Shown: positions 8,753 to 18,143, counted from the first letter of the stretch. The stretch: DNA of 64,000 nt from DASUPK01 sp963736305 (GCA_963736305.1 CAVTOD010000005.1:868001-932000), one strand, 5' to 3'. The notes: a model not told the origin generated them from the letters alone. Program-made: numbers and translations.

Positions 8753-9534
8753 GATCGATCCTCCGCGCCGCGAAGGCGCGCGTCGCCCAGCTCCTTCCGC
8801 GCGCAGGGCTTCATCAGAGGGTCGCGACCGGCCCCTTGAAGGGCATGGCGCTGGCGCTCCCGAGCGGCTGGGAGGCGCGCTACACGCACGGCGGATACGA
8901 GCCGGGGGTCTCGGCGGCGCTCACGCGACTGGTCAGCCGCGGGGACACTTGCGTCGACGTGGGGGCTCATTACGGGTATTTCACGCTCCTCCTCGCAAGG
9001 CTGTGCGGGCCGGAGGGCCGGGTCTATTCGTTCGAGGCGGAGTCTGAGAACGCGCGGATCCTGCGCGAGAACGTTCGCGCCAACGACCTGCTGGCCCGCG
9101 TCACCGTCGAACAGGCCGCCGTGGCGGCACGCAACGGGCAGGTCGATCTCCACCCCGCTTCACCTGCTTCGGAGGAATGGACGCTGGTGGAGTCCTTCGC
9201 GTATCGCGACCAGCGCCCGCGGGTGGACCTCCCGTCGGAGCGAACGCGCGCAGTGCGCCTGGACGGATACCTCGCGGACGTCCCGCGCGTGGACGTGATC
9301 AAGATGGACATCGAGGGGGCCGAGGCGGAGGCGATCCCGGCGATCTCCGAGTTCCTCGAGCGCCGGCGCCCGGCGATCGTCCTCGAGTTCCACAGGGAGG
9401 TCGGCTGGCCGGCGATCGAGTCGCTGATCGCCTCCGGCTATGAGCTCGAGAACCTTGATGGAACGACCCTCTCGCGGCCAAGCTCGCCGGAGGAGGTTCC
9501 GTATCAGCTGGTCGCCCTCCCGCCTCAGCCGTAG
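8749..9534 (+). CDS. FkbM-family methyltransferase
   Basis: A 261-residue class I methyltransferase. DTCVDVGAHYGYFTLLLARL is motif I and VYSFEAESENARILRENV motif II. In the C-terminal half, VDVIKMDIEGAEAEAI is the FkbM signature (DIEGAE). FkbM enzymes O-methylate hydroxyls of sugars or macrolides; here the neighbours point to a polysaccharide. ATG overlaps the aminotransferase stop by 4 bp. Its 3' end overlaps the convergent membrane gene by 10 bp. Confidence 0.88.
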   Translation: MRSILRAAKARVAQLLPRAGLHQRVATGPLKGMALALPSGWEARYTHGGYEPGVSAALTRLVSRGDTCVDVGAHYGYFTLLLARLCGPEGRVYSFEAESENARILRENVRANDLLARVTVEQAAVAARNGQVDLHPASPASEEWTLVESFAYRDQRPRVDLPSERTRAVRLDGYLADVPRVDVIKMDIEGAEAEAIPAISEFLERRRPAIVLEFHREVGWPAIESLIASGYELENLDGTTLSRPSSPEEVPYQLVALPPQP

Positions 9535-11147
9535 TAGCGCGTCAACGTGAGCAACATCGCGGCCGCGGTGTGAGCGATTGCGATGCAGACGATCAAGACC
9601 CCGGCCGCCTGCCCATAGCGCTTGCCCGCTCCACGGGCGGCGAGGGCGATCAGCGCTCCGTACAGAGCGAGCAGCGGGAAGAGATAGCGCGGCTGCTCGT
9701 AGCCGCTGGCCCCGCCTACGTGGGCCACGTAGCTCGTTCCTGCGATCAAGGTGAGCAGGCCGAGCGAGAGCACGACATACGTGAGCAGCTCCCAGAGCCT
9801 GGCCCTGACGGCGCTCCGCAGCATGATCAGCTGCCGGGCCACCAGGGCGAGCAACCCCAGGGCTATCGCCAGCGCCGCGTCGTAGACCCAGTGCGGGAAG
9901 CCGTAGTCGAGCCATCCGAACTGCCCGATGAAGCCGTTGAACCAGACCTCCCGAAGCTGATAGGTGTGGAAGAACTGGTGCATGAAGCCAAGCCGCGGTA
10001 GGTAGAACTGCCACATGTAGCTGACCGCGCTGAGGAAGCTCCCCGAGCCGACGACATGCTTGCCAGGCACGATCGGGCTCAGCGGGGGAACGCCCGAGGT
10101 GCCGAACCAGAGGCTGCGGTCCCAGACGGTCGAGTTGAGCAGCATGTAGGTGAGCACCGGAACGGCCACCACTCCCAGCGCCACCAGCGCGCCACGGATT
10201 GCCTGGGGTCGCCGCCGGCTGTCCGCCGTGAGCACGAGCGCGAGCAGGCCGAAGATCATTCCGGGGGCGAGGCCGAGCATGTTGAGCTTCGACAAGAACC
10301 CGACCGCGGCGAGAGCCCCGAGCCCGACTCCCACTCGAACAGTGAGACCACGACGAAAGGCGAGCGCGAACAGGTAGAAGGTCCCCGCCGATGCCGTATA
10401 GAGCACGGTGTCGCTGGTCACCCCGCTCGAGGTGAAGCCGAACATCGGTTGGAACGCCACCGCCAGGGCGCCGATCGGCCAGGCCCAGGGCGTGCTCGGC
10501 AGCAGCTCGCGGAGGAAGAGAAAGATGAACAGCACCGTCAGGCCCGCCAGGAGCGCTGAGAACAGGCGCAGCAAGTGCACCCGATCGGGAAGCGACGTCC
10601 ACGGAGAGAGGTGGTAAACGGCGGCCGAGACGAAATAGTAGAGCGGCGGGTTGTTGGTGTCGGTCGTATATCCGCCCGCGCTACGCCGGTGATGGGGGGT
10701 ATCGACGTTACGCTCGAGCCGCTGTTGGTACGTGGCGGTTCCCGGTACGCGAATCTGCTTGTGGCGCTGGACCGCCTTCCAGCGGAGCGTGTCGAGCAGA
10801 TGGCGCTCCTCCGCCGAGTAGTGGGCGATGCCGCCCGTTCCGGTGGGCGGCTTGCCGGTCTCGGCGACGTACTGGACATATGCGACATGACCCGCCTCGT
10901 CGGGCGTCTCGAAGAGGGGAACGATCAGGCCCCACGCGATCCCGTTGAGGAGAGCAACCGCGAAGCAGACCCATGCCGCGGTCGGCAGTCGCGGGAGGCG
11001 TCTGCGGGACTGCGCCGGCGTTGCTGCCCTCATCTCCTCCGCCGGGACCACGGGCTCCCTTGCCTTCGCCGGCTCCGTGCGCTGCGGGACCTTCGCCCCG
11101 GCGCCGCGAGCAGCACTGCTCTCCGGTTGGCTGCTAGCGCGTTCCAT
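9525..11147 (-). CDS. Polytopic membrane protein, DUF2142/GT39-like (GT-C-type) glycosyltransferase
   Basis: A 540-residue protein with a charged cytoplasmic N-terminus of about 50 residues and then about 10 hydrophobic segments. The first outside loop begins after AWGLIVPLFETPDEAGHVAY; an acidic residue pair (here E and DE) after helix 1 is the catalytic signature of GT-C enzymes. NNPPLYYFVSAAVYHL follows, as in DUF2142 proteins. Likely uses a polyprenyl-phosphate sugar donor outside the membrane. The ATG overlaps the end of the upstream frameshifted gene by 14 bp. Confidence 0.72.
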   Translation of the reverse strand: MERASSQPESSAARGAGAKVPQRTEPAKAREPVVPAEEMRAATPAQSRRRLPRLPTAAWVCFAVALLNGIAWGLIVPLFETPDEAGHVAYVQYVAETGKPPTGTGGIAHYSAEERHLLDTLRWKAVQRHKQIRVPGTATYQQRLERNVDTPHHRRSAGGYTTDTNNPPLYYFVSAAVYHLSPWTSLPDRVHLLRLFSALLAGLTVLFIFLFLRELLPSTPWAWPIGALAVAFQPMFGFTSSGVTSDTVLYTASAGTFYLFALAFRRGLTVRVGVGLGALAAVGFLSKLNMLGLAPGMIFGLLALVLTADSRRRPQAIRGALVALGVVAVPVLTYMLLNSTVWDRSLWFGTSGVPPLSPIVPGKHVVGSGSFLSAVSYMWQFYLPRLGFMHQFFHTYQLREVWFNGFIGQFGWLDYGFPHWVYDAALAIALGLLALVARQLIMLRSAVRARLWELLTYVVLSLGLLTLIAGTSYVAHVGGASGYEQPRYLFPLLALYGALIALAARGAGKRYGQAAGVLIVCIAIAHTAAAMLLTLTRYYG

Positions 11148-11797
11148 CGGCCCGGCCTTCCGGCGCCGCCACGACGGACCACACTCCGATCAGCGCCGCC
11201 GCGATCGCGAACACAACCGCCAGCCACAGCGACCAGCCGCCGGTGATGCCGGTCTGGCTATTCGCGTAGCGGTCGGCGATTACGCCGGTCTGCGCCAACC
11301 AGCTCGAGGAGCCCGGCCTGAGGAAAGCGACGCTCGCGATCCCGTGCTTCTTCGGCTTGCGGGCCCTTGCTCGCGCCCCTGACCCGCTTTTGATCGCCGC
11401 CGATGACGACCCGCCCCTGCCCGGGATTGGAGAAGCAGAGTGTTGCCCGGCGGGCCGCTCGCGTCCGCGGTCGCAGATCGATCAGCCGCTCGCCGGACCC
11501 CGGGGGCACCACCAGGTCGCCGCGCGTCACCCGGCCTCGCGGATCCGAGACCACGACGCGGAGATCTCGAGCGCCGCCGGTGACGTACGTGATCAGCAGC
11601 CTGATCCGATCGGCGCCCCGCGGCACGCGCGAGAGCGGCTGACATTGCCGTGTTCCGGCGTCAACGAAGACAGACGGTCGGAGAGGATCGACCCCCGACG
11701 TGCCGGCGACGACCGGGTTCGAGCTCAGCGCGAACCCGACCAGCACGGCTGCGATCAGGAAGAGTCCCGCGGCCGCGGCCGCAAGGCGGGGCCGCAT
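11134..11797 (-). CDS. Two-TM membrane protein of unknown function, apparently frameshifted
   Basis: The frame from ATG 11797 encodes an N-terminal helix (AAAAAGLFLIAAVLVGFAL) and a predicted external domain of about 120 residues (RIRLLITYVTGGARDLRVVV). After about base 11375 this frame turns into improbable Arg-rich sequence. The neighbouring frame continues with HGIASVAFLRPGSSSWLAQT and then a second helix (GGWSLWLAVVFAIAAALIGV), stopping at TAG 11134-11136. A single-base indel near 11365-11385 therefore splits a two-helix protein of about 220 residues. It sits between a GT2 gene (4 bp upstream) and the DUF2142-like gene (14-bp overlap). Function unknown; may assist the membrane glycosyltransferase. 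Confidence 0.55.
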
Positions 11798-11800
11798 TCG

Positions 11801-12976
11801 CTACTGCGGGCGCCGCAGGCCGAGGATGCTGAGCAGGAACGAGGTGAAGAAGACCTCGGTGCCGACGGTGACCACCGTCGCCGCGAGGACCGCGAGCTTC
11901 GGCTCGGCGAGACTGCCGAGTCCTCTGTCGATCCAGATGCCCACCACGATCGCGCCGAGGATGACGCCCACGGCGATCACCGCGCCGCCCAGCAGAAGAC
12001 CATGCTCGAGCCTGAACCTGGCGCGCATCCGGTTGAACCATTCGTCGCGCTCGTTCATGAAGTACACGCCGTAGGCAAGCGCGCACAGCCCGAGAGCCAT
12101 CACCTGGGTGCCCAGGATCAAGAGCAGGGCCCCGCCGATCAGAGCGTGGATGTCCCACTGATGTCCCAGAAACGAGACGTGCGCAAGCACGGCCGCCATG
12201 ATCAGCGTGCCGAGCGTCACCATCGCGGCGCCGGGGGCCAGGAACAGATGGATGGGGCTGTGGATCAGCAGGAAACGCAGATGCCGCCAGCCGTCGCTCC
12301 AGGTCGACAGCTTCGACTCCCCCTGGCGCGGGTGGTACTCGATCGGGAACTGGCGAATATCGAGGCCCGCTTTCGAGGCCCGGATCACCATTTCGGACGC
12401 GAGCTCCATCCCGGTGGTCCGCAGGTCGAGGCGGGGCAGCACCTCACGCCGGACGGCGCGCATGCCGCAGTGAGCGTCATTCACCTTGGTGCCAAAGAGC
12501 CGGTTGAGAAGACCGGTCAGGATCGGGTTGCCGATACGCCGGTGCATCCACGGCATCGCCCCCGGCTGGATGTCGTTCATGCGATCCCCCAGCACCATGT
12601 CTCCGCCCTCCTCGAGCGCGGAGACGAACCGGGGCAGCTCATTCGCGTCGTAGGTCATGTCTGCGTCGAGCATCACGATGTACTGCCCCCTTGCCGCTGC
12701 CAGGCCCGTGAGGTAAGCGCGCCCGTAGCCGCGCCGAGGCTCGACCACGACGCGGCCGCCCGCCGCCGCCGCCAGGTCCCCGCTGCCGTCGGTCGACCCA
12801 TTGTCGACCACCACGACCTCACCCTCATAAGCGCCGTCGCGGATCGCGTTGTGCGCGGCGGTGACGCAGGCCTCGATGGACCCCGCCTCGTTCAGGCAGG
12901 GAATCACGACCGATACCGTTAGCGGCGTGGGATCCGCCGCCGGCGCGACGTTCTTCGGTGCCGTCGTGGTGCTCAT
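11801..12976 (-). CDS. Membrane-anchored GT2 glycosyltransferase, DPM1-like
   Basis: A 391-residue protein. TVSVVIPCLNEAGSIEACV, VVVVDNGSTDGSGDLAA and YIVMLDADMTYDANELP (DAD metal motif) form the dolichol-phosphate-mannose-synthase catalytic domain, followed by DAHCGMRAVRREVL. About four hydrophobic segments from residue 235 on form a C-terminal membrane domain, as in polyprenyl-phosphate hexose synthases. Likely makes a polyprenyl-phosphate sugar for the GT-C protein two genes downstream. GGGAGG lies 7 nt before the ATG, and a TAGACT box lies about 21 nt upstream. Confidence 0.85.
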   Translation of the reverse strand: MSTTTAPKNVAPAADPTPLTVSVVIPCLNEAGSIEACVTAAHNAIRDGAYEGEVVVVDNGSTDGSGDLAAAAGGRVVVEPRRGYGRAYLTGLAAARGQYIVMLDADMTYDANELPRFVSALEEGGDMVLGDRMNDIQPGAMPWMHRRIGNPILTGLLNRLFGTKVNDAHCGMRAVRREVLPRLDLRTTGMELASEMVIRASKAGLDIRQFPIEYHPRQGESKLSTWSDGWRHLRFLLIHSPIHLFLAPGAAMVTLGTLIMAAVLAHVSFLGHQWDIHALIGGALLLILGTQVMALGLCALAYGVYFMNERDEWFNRMRARFRLEHGLLLGGAVIAVGVILGAIVVGIWIDRGLGSLAEPKLAVLAATVVTVGTEVFFTSFLLSILGLRRPQ

Positions 12977-13013
12977 CCAATGCCTCCCGGCATCAGTCTA
13001 GGCCGCCCACCCG

Positions 13014-13779
13014 TCATTCGCTGGCGGCTACCCCGGCATACTGCTCGGCAACCTCATCGATACCGCCTCGCAGTTTGACTTCTCCTCTGTCAAGCCACAT
13101 GCCCGTCGAGCACACGCTCCTAACCAGCTCCAGGTCGTGGCTCATGAAGATGATCGTGCGGCCCTCGCGATTGAGACGGGCGAGCTCCTCGGCGCACTGG
13201 TCGCGGAAGGAGTCGTCGACCACCGAGAGGACCTCGTCGAAGACGTAGGTGTCCGCCTGGAAGCAGACGGCGGTGGCGAAGGAGAGGCGCGCCTGCATGC
13301 CGATCGAGTAGCGCTTGATCGGGGTGTCGAGGTGGCGCTCGACCGCGGCGAAGTCTGCGATCCGGTCCATCTCATCCCGGATCGCCCCGGCGCTCAGCCC
13401 GAGCATCGTCCCGAGCAGCGCGACGTTCTCCCGGCCGGTCAGCTCCGGGTGGAAGCCGGCGCCGACCTCGAGCAGCGGGATCAGCCGCCCCCAGACCTCG
13501 ATCTTCCCAGCATCCTGCATCGCGATGCCGGACATCACCTGGGTGAGCGTCGACTTCCCCGATCCGTTGGTGCCGACGATGCCGAACGCCTCCCCGCGAT
13601 GCACCTCGAAGCTCACATCGGAGAGCGCCCAGAATCGGTCGCGCTGATGGCGGCGGCGCACGAGCGTGTTGAGCGTGTGCTGGAGGCTCAGCTCCTCGCC
13701 CAGCGCCGTAGCTCTTGCCCACCCCCTCGCAGCGGACCGCGAGATCCGTCCGGGGCTGCCCGCCGTTCGACTCAGACAT
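13014..13779 (-). CDS. wzt: Polysaccharide ABC exporter ATP-binding protein (Wzt/TagH type), apparently frameshifted
   Basis: The ATG at 13779 starts SESNGGQPRTDLAVRCEGV (ending KSYGA). An extra G in the GGG near 13700 appears to shift the frame, because the adjacent frame gives GEELSLQHTLNTLVRRRHQ and then the ABC domain: FGIVGTNGSGKSTL (Walker A), YSIGMQARLSFATA (signature of the Wzt/TagH subfamily), TYVFDEVLSVVDDSF (Walker B) and IIFMSHDLELV (H-loop). The protein ends soon after the ATPase, so it lacks the C-terminal carbohydrate-binding domain of long Wzt proteins. Start overlaps the permease gene by 8 bp. The pair should export a lipid-linked glycan. Confidence 0.8.
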
Positions 13780-14652
13780 AGTCGGAGAAGCGGGTCTCCA
13801 TGCGCCCGAAGACATACCAGCCGAGCAGCATCACGACCACGGTCTCGCCGAGCGCCACGGCGACCGCGAACCGTCCGGCGCGATCCCGAGCAGCGACCAG
13901 CGCCAGGCCTCGATCACTCCCGAGGCCGGGTTGAACGCGAGGACCTTCGCGAAGGAGCCGGCCGCGTCGAGTGGGTAGCCGACGGGCGTCAGGAAGATCC
14001 CGGCCTGCACGACGACCGGCGCGACCGCGACCGCGTCGCGGAAGCGGCCGCCGAGGGCGGTCACGAGCAGCGTGAACCCCCACATCAGGACGACCAGCCA
14101 GGCGATCAGGACCGGCATCGCGAGCGCCTCGATCCCGAGGCTCCCGCTGATCGCGGCCGCGGCGACGCTCGCGACGAGCACCACCGCCAGTGGCGGCAGC
14201 ACGGAGATCAGGGTCCCGGTGACGAAGGCGATGCGGGGGCAGGGACTGCGCCGGACGACCTGCTGGTTGGAGGGGAGGACCTGCGGCGCGACGGTGATCG
14301 TCATCTGCACATAGGTCCAGACCGCCAGCCCGACCAGCGCGAAGACGACGTACGGAACGTCTCCCGTGTTGGGCACGCTGGTCACCTTGGAGAAGGCGAG
14401 CGTGATCGCGGCGAGCATGCCGAGCGGCTGCAGCACGAGCCAGAGCGGGCCGAGCGCCGACTGCTTGTACTTGATCTTGACGTCCCGCCGACCCAGCATC
14501 CAGCCGACCGGGAGGCTCGCCCAGACATCTCGGAGACGGACCCTGCGGCGCACCGGGACGGTGACGTGCAGGGCGTCCTCGATCAGGCTCACCTGAGCGC
14601 CCGAGGCTTCTGGGCGCGAGGCAGCCTCGGCCTGTGTCTGGCTCGGGCTCAT
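13772..14652 (-). CDS. wzm: Polysaccharide ABC exporter permease (Wzm type), apparently frameshifted near its 3' end
   Basis: About 290 residues of ABC-2 type permease. SLPVGWMLGRRDVKIKYKQS and ALGPLWLVLQPLGMLAAITL form the conserved N-terminal cytoplasmic helix and first membrane span; LVVLMWGFTLLVTALGGRFR and IFLTPVGYPLDA follow. After SLLGIAPDG the frame breaks at about 13875; the neighbouring frame supplies the expected last helix and tail (ETVVVMLLGWYVFGRMETRF, then SDYV). ATG 14652 is preferred over TTG 14661. Partner of the ATPase gene; diverges from the methyltransferase at 14676 with only 23 bp between starts. Confidence 0.8.
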
Positions 14653-14661
14653 AGGCGGCAA

Positions 14662-14675
14662 TAGTGTAGGCCGCC
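14662..14675 (+). promoter_or_regulatory. Near-leaderless -10 box before the methyltransferase gene
   Basis: TAGTGT at 14662-14667 matches TANNNT and ends 8 nt before the ATG at 14676. That spacing puts transcription start at or next to the start codon, giving an mRNA with no Shine-Dalgarno sequence. No clear -35 box is visible. Confidence 0.4.
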
Positions 14676-15647
14676 ATGCCCGACCGCCGATCTGGCCATT
14701 GCAAGCTCTGCGAGCTTGCGGATTTCAGCGATCCGGAGCTGCGCGAGCTCATCCGAGATGTGTATGAGGCCGACCGCGAGCACTTCGGCGACTCCGACTT
14801 CCCGACCGGGCGCGAGTACCGCAAGTACTGGGAGGTCGCCATGACGCTGCGCTCCTTCCGGCAGCTCGGCGCCCTGCGCGACGGCGCTCGCATCCTCGGG
14901 GTCGGCGCAGGGCGGGAGGCGACGATCTACTGGCTCACGCGCCACGTTGGCGAGGTGGTCGCAACCGACCTCTACGAGACCGAGGACGACTGGTCCGAGT
15001 CCGACTCGAGTCCCGACATGCTCACCGACCCGGGCCGCTACTGGGACCGCGACTGGAATCCCGAGCGATTGACGGTCCGCCACATGGACGCGCGCCACCT
15101 CGACTTCGAGGACGAGTCCTTCGATGCGATCTTCTCGTCCAGCTCGATCGAGCATTTCGGCGACTTCCCGGACGTACGGCGGAGCGTCGAGGAGATGTTC
15201 CGGGTGCTCCGCCCCGGCGGCGTCCTCGCGCTGGCGACCGAGTTCCGGCTGGAGGGAGAAGAGATCGGCTACCCGGGCCTGCTGCGCTTCGACGAGCCCG
15301 AGCTCCGCTCGCTCCTCCTCGACGGCCTCTGGTGGGACCCGGCGACGCCACTCGACCTCGAGATCTCGGAAGAGACGCTCGCCTCGGCGGTCGAGATGCG
15401 GGAAGCGATCGCCGACCAGGAAGCGGGGATACGCGGCTGGAGCCGATACCCGCACCTGGTGCTGCGGCACGAGCAGTTCCTCTGGACGAGCGTGCACGTC
15501 GCCCTGGTCAAGTCCGGGCTGACGGCGGCGGAGTGGCGGCGGCGCATGCCCGACCTGCCGCCGACGGTGAACATGACCGAGCGCCTGAAGAGAAGCGCCT
15601 ATCCCGCGGTGGCCTGGGGGCGGAGGAAGCTCGGACGCGACTCCTGA
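14676..15647 (+). CDS. Class I SAM-dependent methyltransferase
   Basis: A 323-residue protein. The N-terminus carries CKLC (residues 9-12), too few cysteines for a zinc finger. ARILGVGAGREATIYWLTRH is motif I, VVATDLYETEDDW has the acidic residue of motif II, FDAIFSSSSIEHF is motif IV and MFRVLRPGGVLALAT is the motif V region typical of Methyltransf_11 proteins. The C-terminal 100 residues are of unknown function. Single gene on the plus strand between the ABC permease and gmd. Probably modifies a sugar or glycan end. Confidence 0.78.
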   Translation: MPDRRSGHCKLCELADFSDPELRELIRDVYEADREHFGDSDFPTGREYRKYWEVAMTLRSFRQLGALRDGARILGVGAGREATIYWLTRHVGEVVATDLYETEDDWSESDSSPDMLTDPGRYWDRDWNPERLTVRHMDARHLDFEDESFDAIFSSSSIEHFGDFPDVRRSVEEMFRVLRPGGVLALATEFRLEGEEIGYPGLLRFDEPELRSLLLDGLWWDPATPLDLEISEETLASAVEMREAIADQEAGIRGWSRYPHLVLRHEQFLWTSVHVALVKSGLTAAEWRRRMPDLPPTVNMTERLKRSAYPAVAWGRRKLGRDS

Positions 15648-15665
15648 GGGAGCCCGCGCAGCGCG

Positions 15666-16625
15666 CTAGCTGCCGAGCGCCTCGAGGTCCGCGCGCACCA
15701 TCATCTCGACCACCTGGTCAAAGCTGACCTGAGCCTCCCAGCCCAGCTCCCGCTTCGCCTTGGCAGGGTCCGCCACGACCTCCTCGATGTCCGCCGGCCG
15801 GGCGAGCTCGGGATCGATCCGCACGTGGTCCTCGCGCTTCAGCCCGACGCACTCGAAGGCGGCGTCCACGAAGTCCCCGACCGAATGGGCGACCCCCGTT
15901 CCGATCACGTAGTCCTCCGCCTGATCGCGCTGGAGCATCAGCCACATCGCCTCGACGTACTCCTTGGCGTAGCCCCAGTCTCGCCGGACGTCCAGGTTGC
16001 CGAGCACCAGCTCGTCGCTGAGACCGAGCTTGATCGATGCGACCCCCTTGCTGATCAGGCGGGTGACGAACGACTCACCGCGGCGCGGCGACTCGTGGTT
16101 GAAGAGGATCCCGGAGCTGGCGTGCAGGCCGAAGCTCTCGCGGTAGTTGACGGTGATGAAGTGGCCGTAGACCTTCGCCACCCCGTACGGGCTGCGCGGG
16201 TAGAACGGCGTCCGCTCGCTCTGGGGCGTCTCGCGAGCCCGACCGAACATCTCGGACGAGGACGCCTGGTAGAAGCGCGCCTCCGGGCAGACCTCGCGGA
16301 TGCCCTCGAGCAGCCGCGTCACCCCGACGGCCGTGTACTCGGCCGTCGCGACCGCCAGGCGCCACGACTGGGCGACCGAGGACATCGCGGCCAGGTTGTA
16401 GACCTCGTCCGGGGTCGACTCGCGGAGCACGTCGACCAGCGATCCCTCGTCGAGCAGGTCGCCGGGATGGAGGTGGAGCCGATCCGCGATCGGCTCGAGG
16501 CGCTCGAACTGGCGATCCGCCGAGCCGTGCACCAGCCCGTGGACCTCATAGCCCTTCTCGAGCAGCAGCTCCGCGAGATAGCTGCCGTCCTGGCCGCTGA
16601 TCCCGGTGATCAGGGCGCGCTTCAT
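15666..16625 (-). CDS. gmd: GDP-mannose 4,6-dehydratase
   Basis: A 319-residue extended SDR converting GDP-D-mannose to GDP-4-keto-6-deoxy-mannose. RALITGISGQDGSYLAELLL is the near-invariant Gmd N-terminus, SSSEMFGRARETPQSE carries the catalytic Ser/Thr-Glu region, and SPYGVAKVYGHFITVNYRES holds the YxxxK pair. GILFNHESPRRGESFVTRLI and LGNLDVRRDWGYAKEYVEAM are diagnostic for Gmd rather than UDP-glucose enzymes. Length is slightly under the usual 320-370. The ATG overlaps the end of the GT4 gene by 4 bp. The Fcl-like gene at 22154 can complete GDP-L-fucose synthesis. Confidence 0.95.
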   Translation of the reverse strand: MKRALITGISGQDGSYLAELLLEKGYEVHGLVHGSADRQFERLEPIADRLHLHPGDLLDEGSLVDVLRESTPDEVYNLAAMSSVAQSWRLAVATAEYTAVGVTRLLEGIREVCPEARFYQASSSEMFGRARETPQSERTPFYPRSPYGVAKVYGHFITVNYRESFGLHASSGILFNHESPRRGESFVTRLISKGVASIKLGLSDELVLGNLDVRRDWGYAKEYVEAMWLMLQRDQAEDYVIGTGVAHSVGDFVDAAFECVGLKREDHVRIDPELARPADIEEVVADPAKAKRELGWEAQVSFDQVVEMMVRADLEALGS

Positions 16626-17815
16626 TGCGCCGCCACCGGAGCCCGGTCGAGCGGCATCTCCAGCGCGCGCTCGTAGCCGGCGAGGGTCCGCTCCGCCACC
16701 CGCTCCCAGGTGTAGAGCTCGACGCGCCTGCGCGAGCGCTCGCGGAGGGCGTCGAGCTTGCCGGGCGTCTCGAGGACATCGCGGATGCAGCGGCCGATGT
16801 CCACCGGGTCGGCGGGGTCGAAGGTCGCCTCAAGGTCGCCGAGCAGCTCCGGCATCGCGGAGGCGTTGCTGGAGGCGACCGGCGCCCCGCAGGTCATCGC
16901 CTCCAGGATCGGCAGGCCCGCTCCCTCGTAGAGCGAGGGAAAGACGAAGAGCTCGCAGCTCCGGTAGAGCGCCGCCAGGTCGCGGTCCGAGACGAATCCG
17001 GTGAGCACGAGATTCCGGGACTCGATGCCGAGGCGCCGGGCGAAGATCCGCAGGCTGAAGCGCAGGTGGTGGGCGAGGTTGCAGGCGATCACGAGCTGGT
17101 GCGCGTCGCGCATCGACGCCGGCAGCTCGGCGTACCCGCGGATCGCGCCCTCGAGGTTCTTGCGGTAGTCGACGCCGCCGACGTAGAGCAGGAAGCCGGG
17201 CCGGACCTTGGGCAGCGCCGAGCGCAGGATCGAGTCCGCCTCCTCCCGGGTCTTCACCAGCGAGGAGAAGCGGTCGGAGACCCCCGAGTCGATCACCGTG
17301 ATCCGCTCCTCCGGGACGTTCAGGTGCTCCATCGCATCGTCGGCGGTCTGCTGGGAGATGGTCAGGACCTGCTGGGCCGAGCCGATCAGGCCGAGGCGCG
17401 CGATCCACGCGGTGGCCATGTAGCCCCAGTCCGCGTTGTAGCGATCCCGCATGATCAGCGGGATCAGGTCATAGAGAGTGATCACGAGGCGGGAGTCGCG
17501 GCTCCAGCGTGGCCAGATCTCCTCCAGGTCGAGCTCCGCCTCGAAGGGCGACATGACGTGGTAGATCGGCGGGATCTCGCCGGCAGGCCCTCGCTCCGGC
17601 GTCTGCCAGGCGGACTTCCCGGAGTCGCGGAGCGGCTCGGCGACGGGCGGCACCGGTACGTCGGGGCTCAGCCCGATCCCGCCGATGCTCTCGGGGGCGA
17701 GCTCGAGCAGGGCGCGGGCGTGCTCGGTGACGTAGCGGGCGATCCCGCGCTCGGCATGACCAACGCTCTGGACGCCCCGGGCATCGAGCCAGACGGACCC
17801 CGGTGGGAGGCTCAT
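16622..17815 (-). CDS. GT4-family glycosyltransferase
   Basis: A 397-residue GT-B enzyme. It opens VWLDARGVQSVGHAERGIAR, like mannosyl- and fucosyltransferases that start with a D(A/G)RG motif. LIPLIMRDRYNADWG sits in the acceptor half. FLLYVGGVDYRKNLEGAIRG begins the donor domain and FVFPSLYEGAGLPILEAMTC is the E-x7-E signature. It lies directly upstream of gmd (4-bp overlap), so its donor may be a GDP-sugar (GDP-mannose, -rhamnose or -fucose); that is inference from context. Confidence 0.88.
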   Translation of the reverse strand: MSLPPGSVWLDARGVQSVGHAERGIARYVTEHARALLELAPESIGGIGLSPDVPVPPVAEPLRDSGKSAWQTPERGPAGEIPPIYHVMSPFEAELDLEEIWPRWSRDSRLVITLYDLIPLIMRDRYNADWGYMATAWIARLGLIGSAQQVLTISQQTADDAMEHLNVPEERITVIDSGVSDRFSSLVKTREEADSILRSALPKVRPGFLLYVGGVDYRKNLEGAIRGYAELPASMRDAHQLVIACNLAHHLRFSLRIFARRLGIESRNLVLTGFVSDRDLAALYRSCELFVFPSLYEGAGLPILEAMTCGAPVASSNASAMPELLGDLEATFDPADPVDIGRCIRDVLETPGKLDALRERSRRRVELYTWERVAERTLAGYERALEMPLDRAPVAAQ

Positions 17816-17816
17816 C

Positions 17817-18143
17817 TCAGGTGGCGTGCGGGCGGGCCGCGACCTGCTCGTCGTCCTCGGCTGGGGGACGCTCCCCGCGCTCGAGCAGCTCCCGCAGCGC
17901 GCCGAGCTCCCGCTCTATTGCGGCCAGCCGCTGGTCGAGGGCACGTACCTCTGTGCCCAGATGGGTCACCGCTTCGACCGAGGCGGAGCCGAGCCGCTCC
18001 GTCTGGCGGTCGATGTCCCCGAGCCTGTCGCGGAAGGCGACTTGGTAGACGCTGCCGAGCATCCGCCGAAGTGCCGTGAGCACGCCGACCAGCGCGCGCT
18101 GGAGCACGAAGACGGCGCGCTTGTCCGAAGATCCGGTGTCCAT
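17817..18143 (-). CDS. Small coiled-coil protein of unknown function
   Basis: 108 residues with no recognised domain. Residues 10-35 are amphipathic (VFVLQRALVGVLTALRRMLG). Residues about 60-90 form a heptad-like coiled coil (HLGTEVRALDQRLAAIEREL). The tail is acidic. Such short coiled-coil proteins occur among polysaccharide glycosyltransferases and may scaffold or set chain length, but nothing here proves it. Its stop lies 2 bp from the start of the GT4 gene downstream and its ATG is 22 bp from the GT4 gene upstream, so it is co-transcribed. Confidence 0.6.
   Translation of the reverse strand: MDTGSSDKRAVFVLQRALVGVLTALRRMLGSVYQVAFRDRLGDIDRQTERLGSASVEAVTHLGTEVRALDQRLAAIERELGALRELLERGERPPAEDDEQVAARPHAT

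Noticed and set aside
9160..10602. A long minus-strand frame across the FkbM and DUF2142-like genes
   Set aside because: Arg/Ala/Gly-rich translation overlapping two well-supported genes; a shadow frame.
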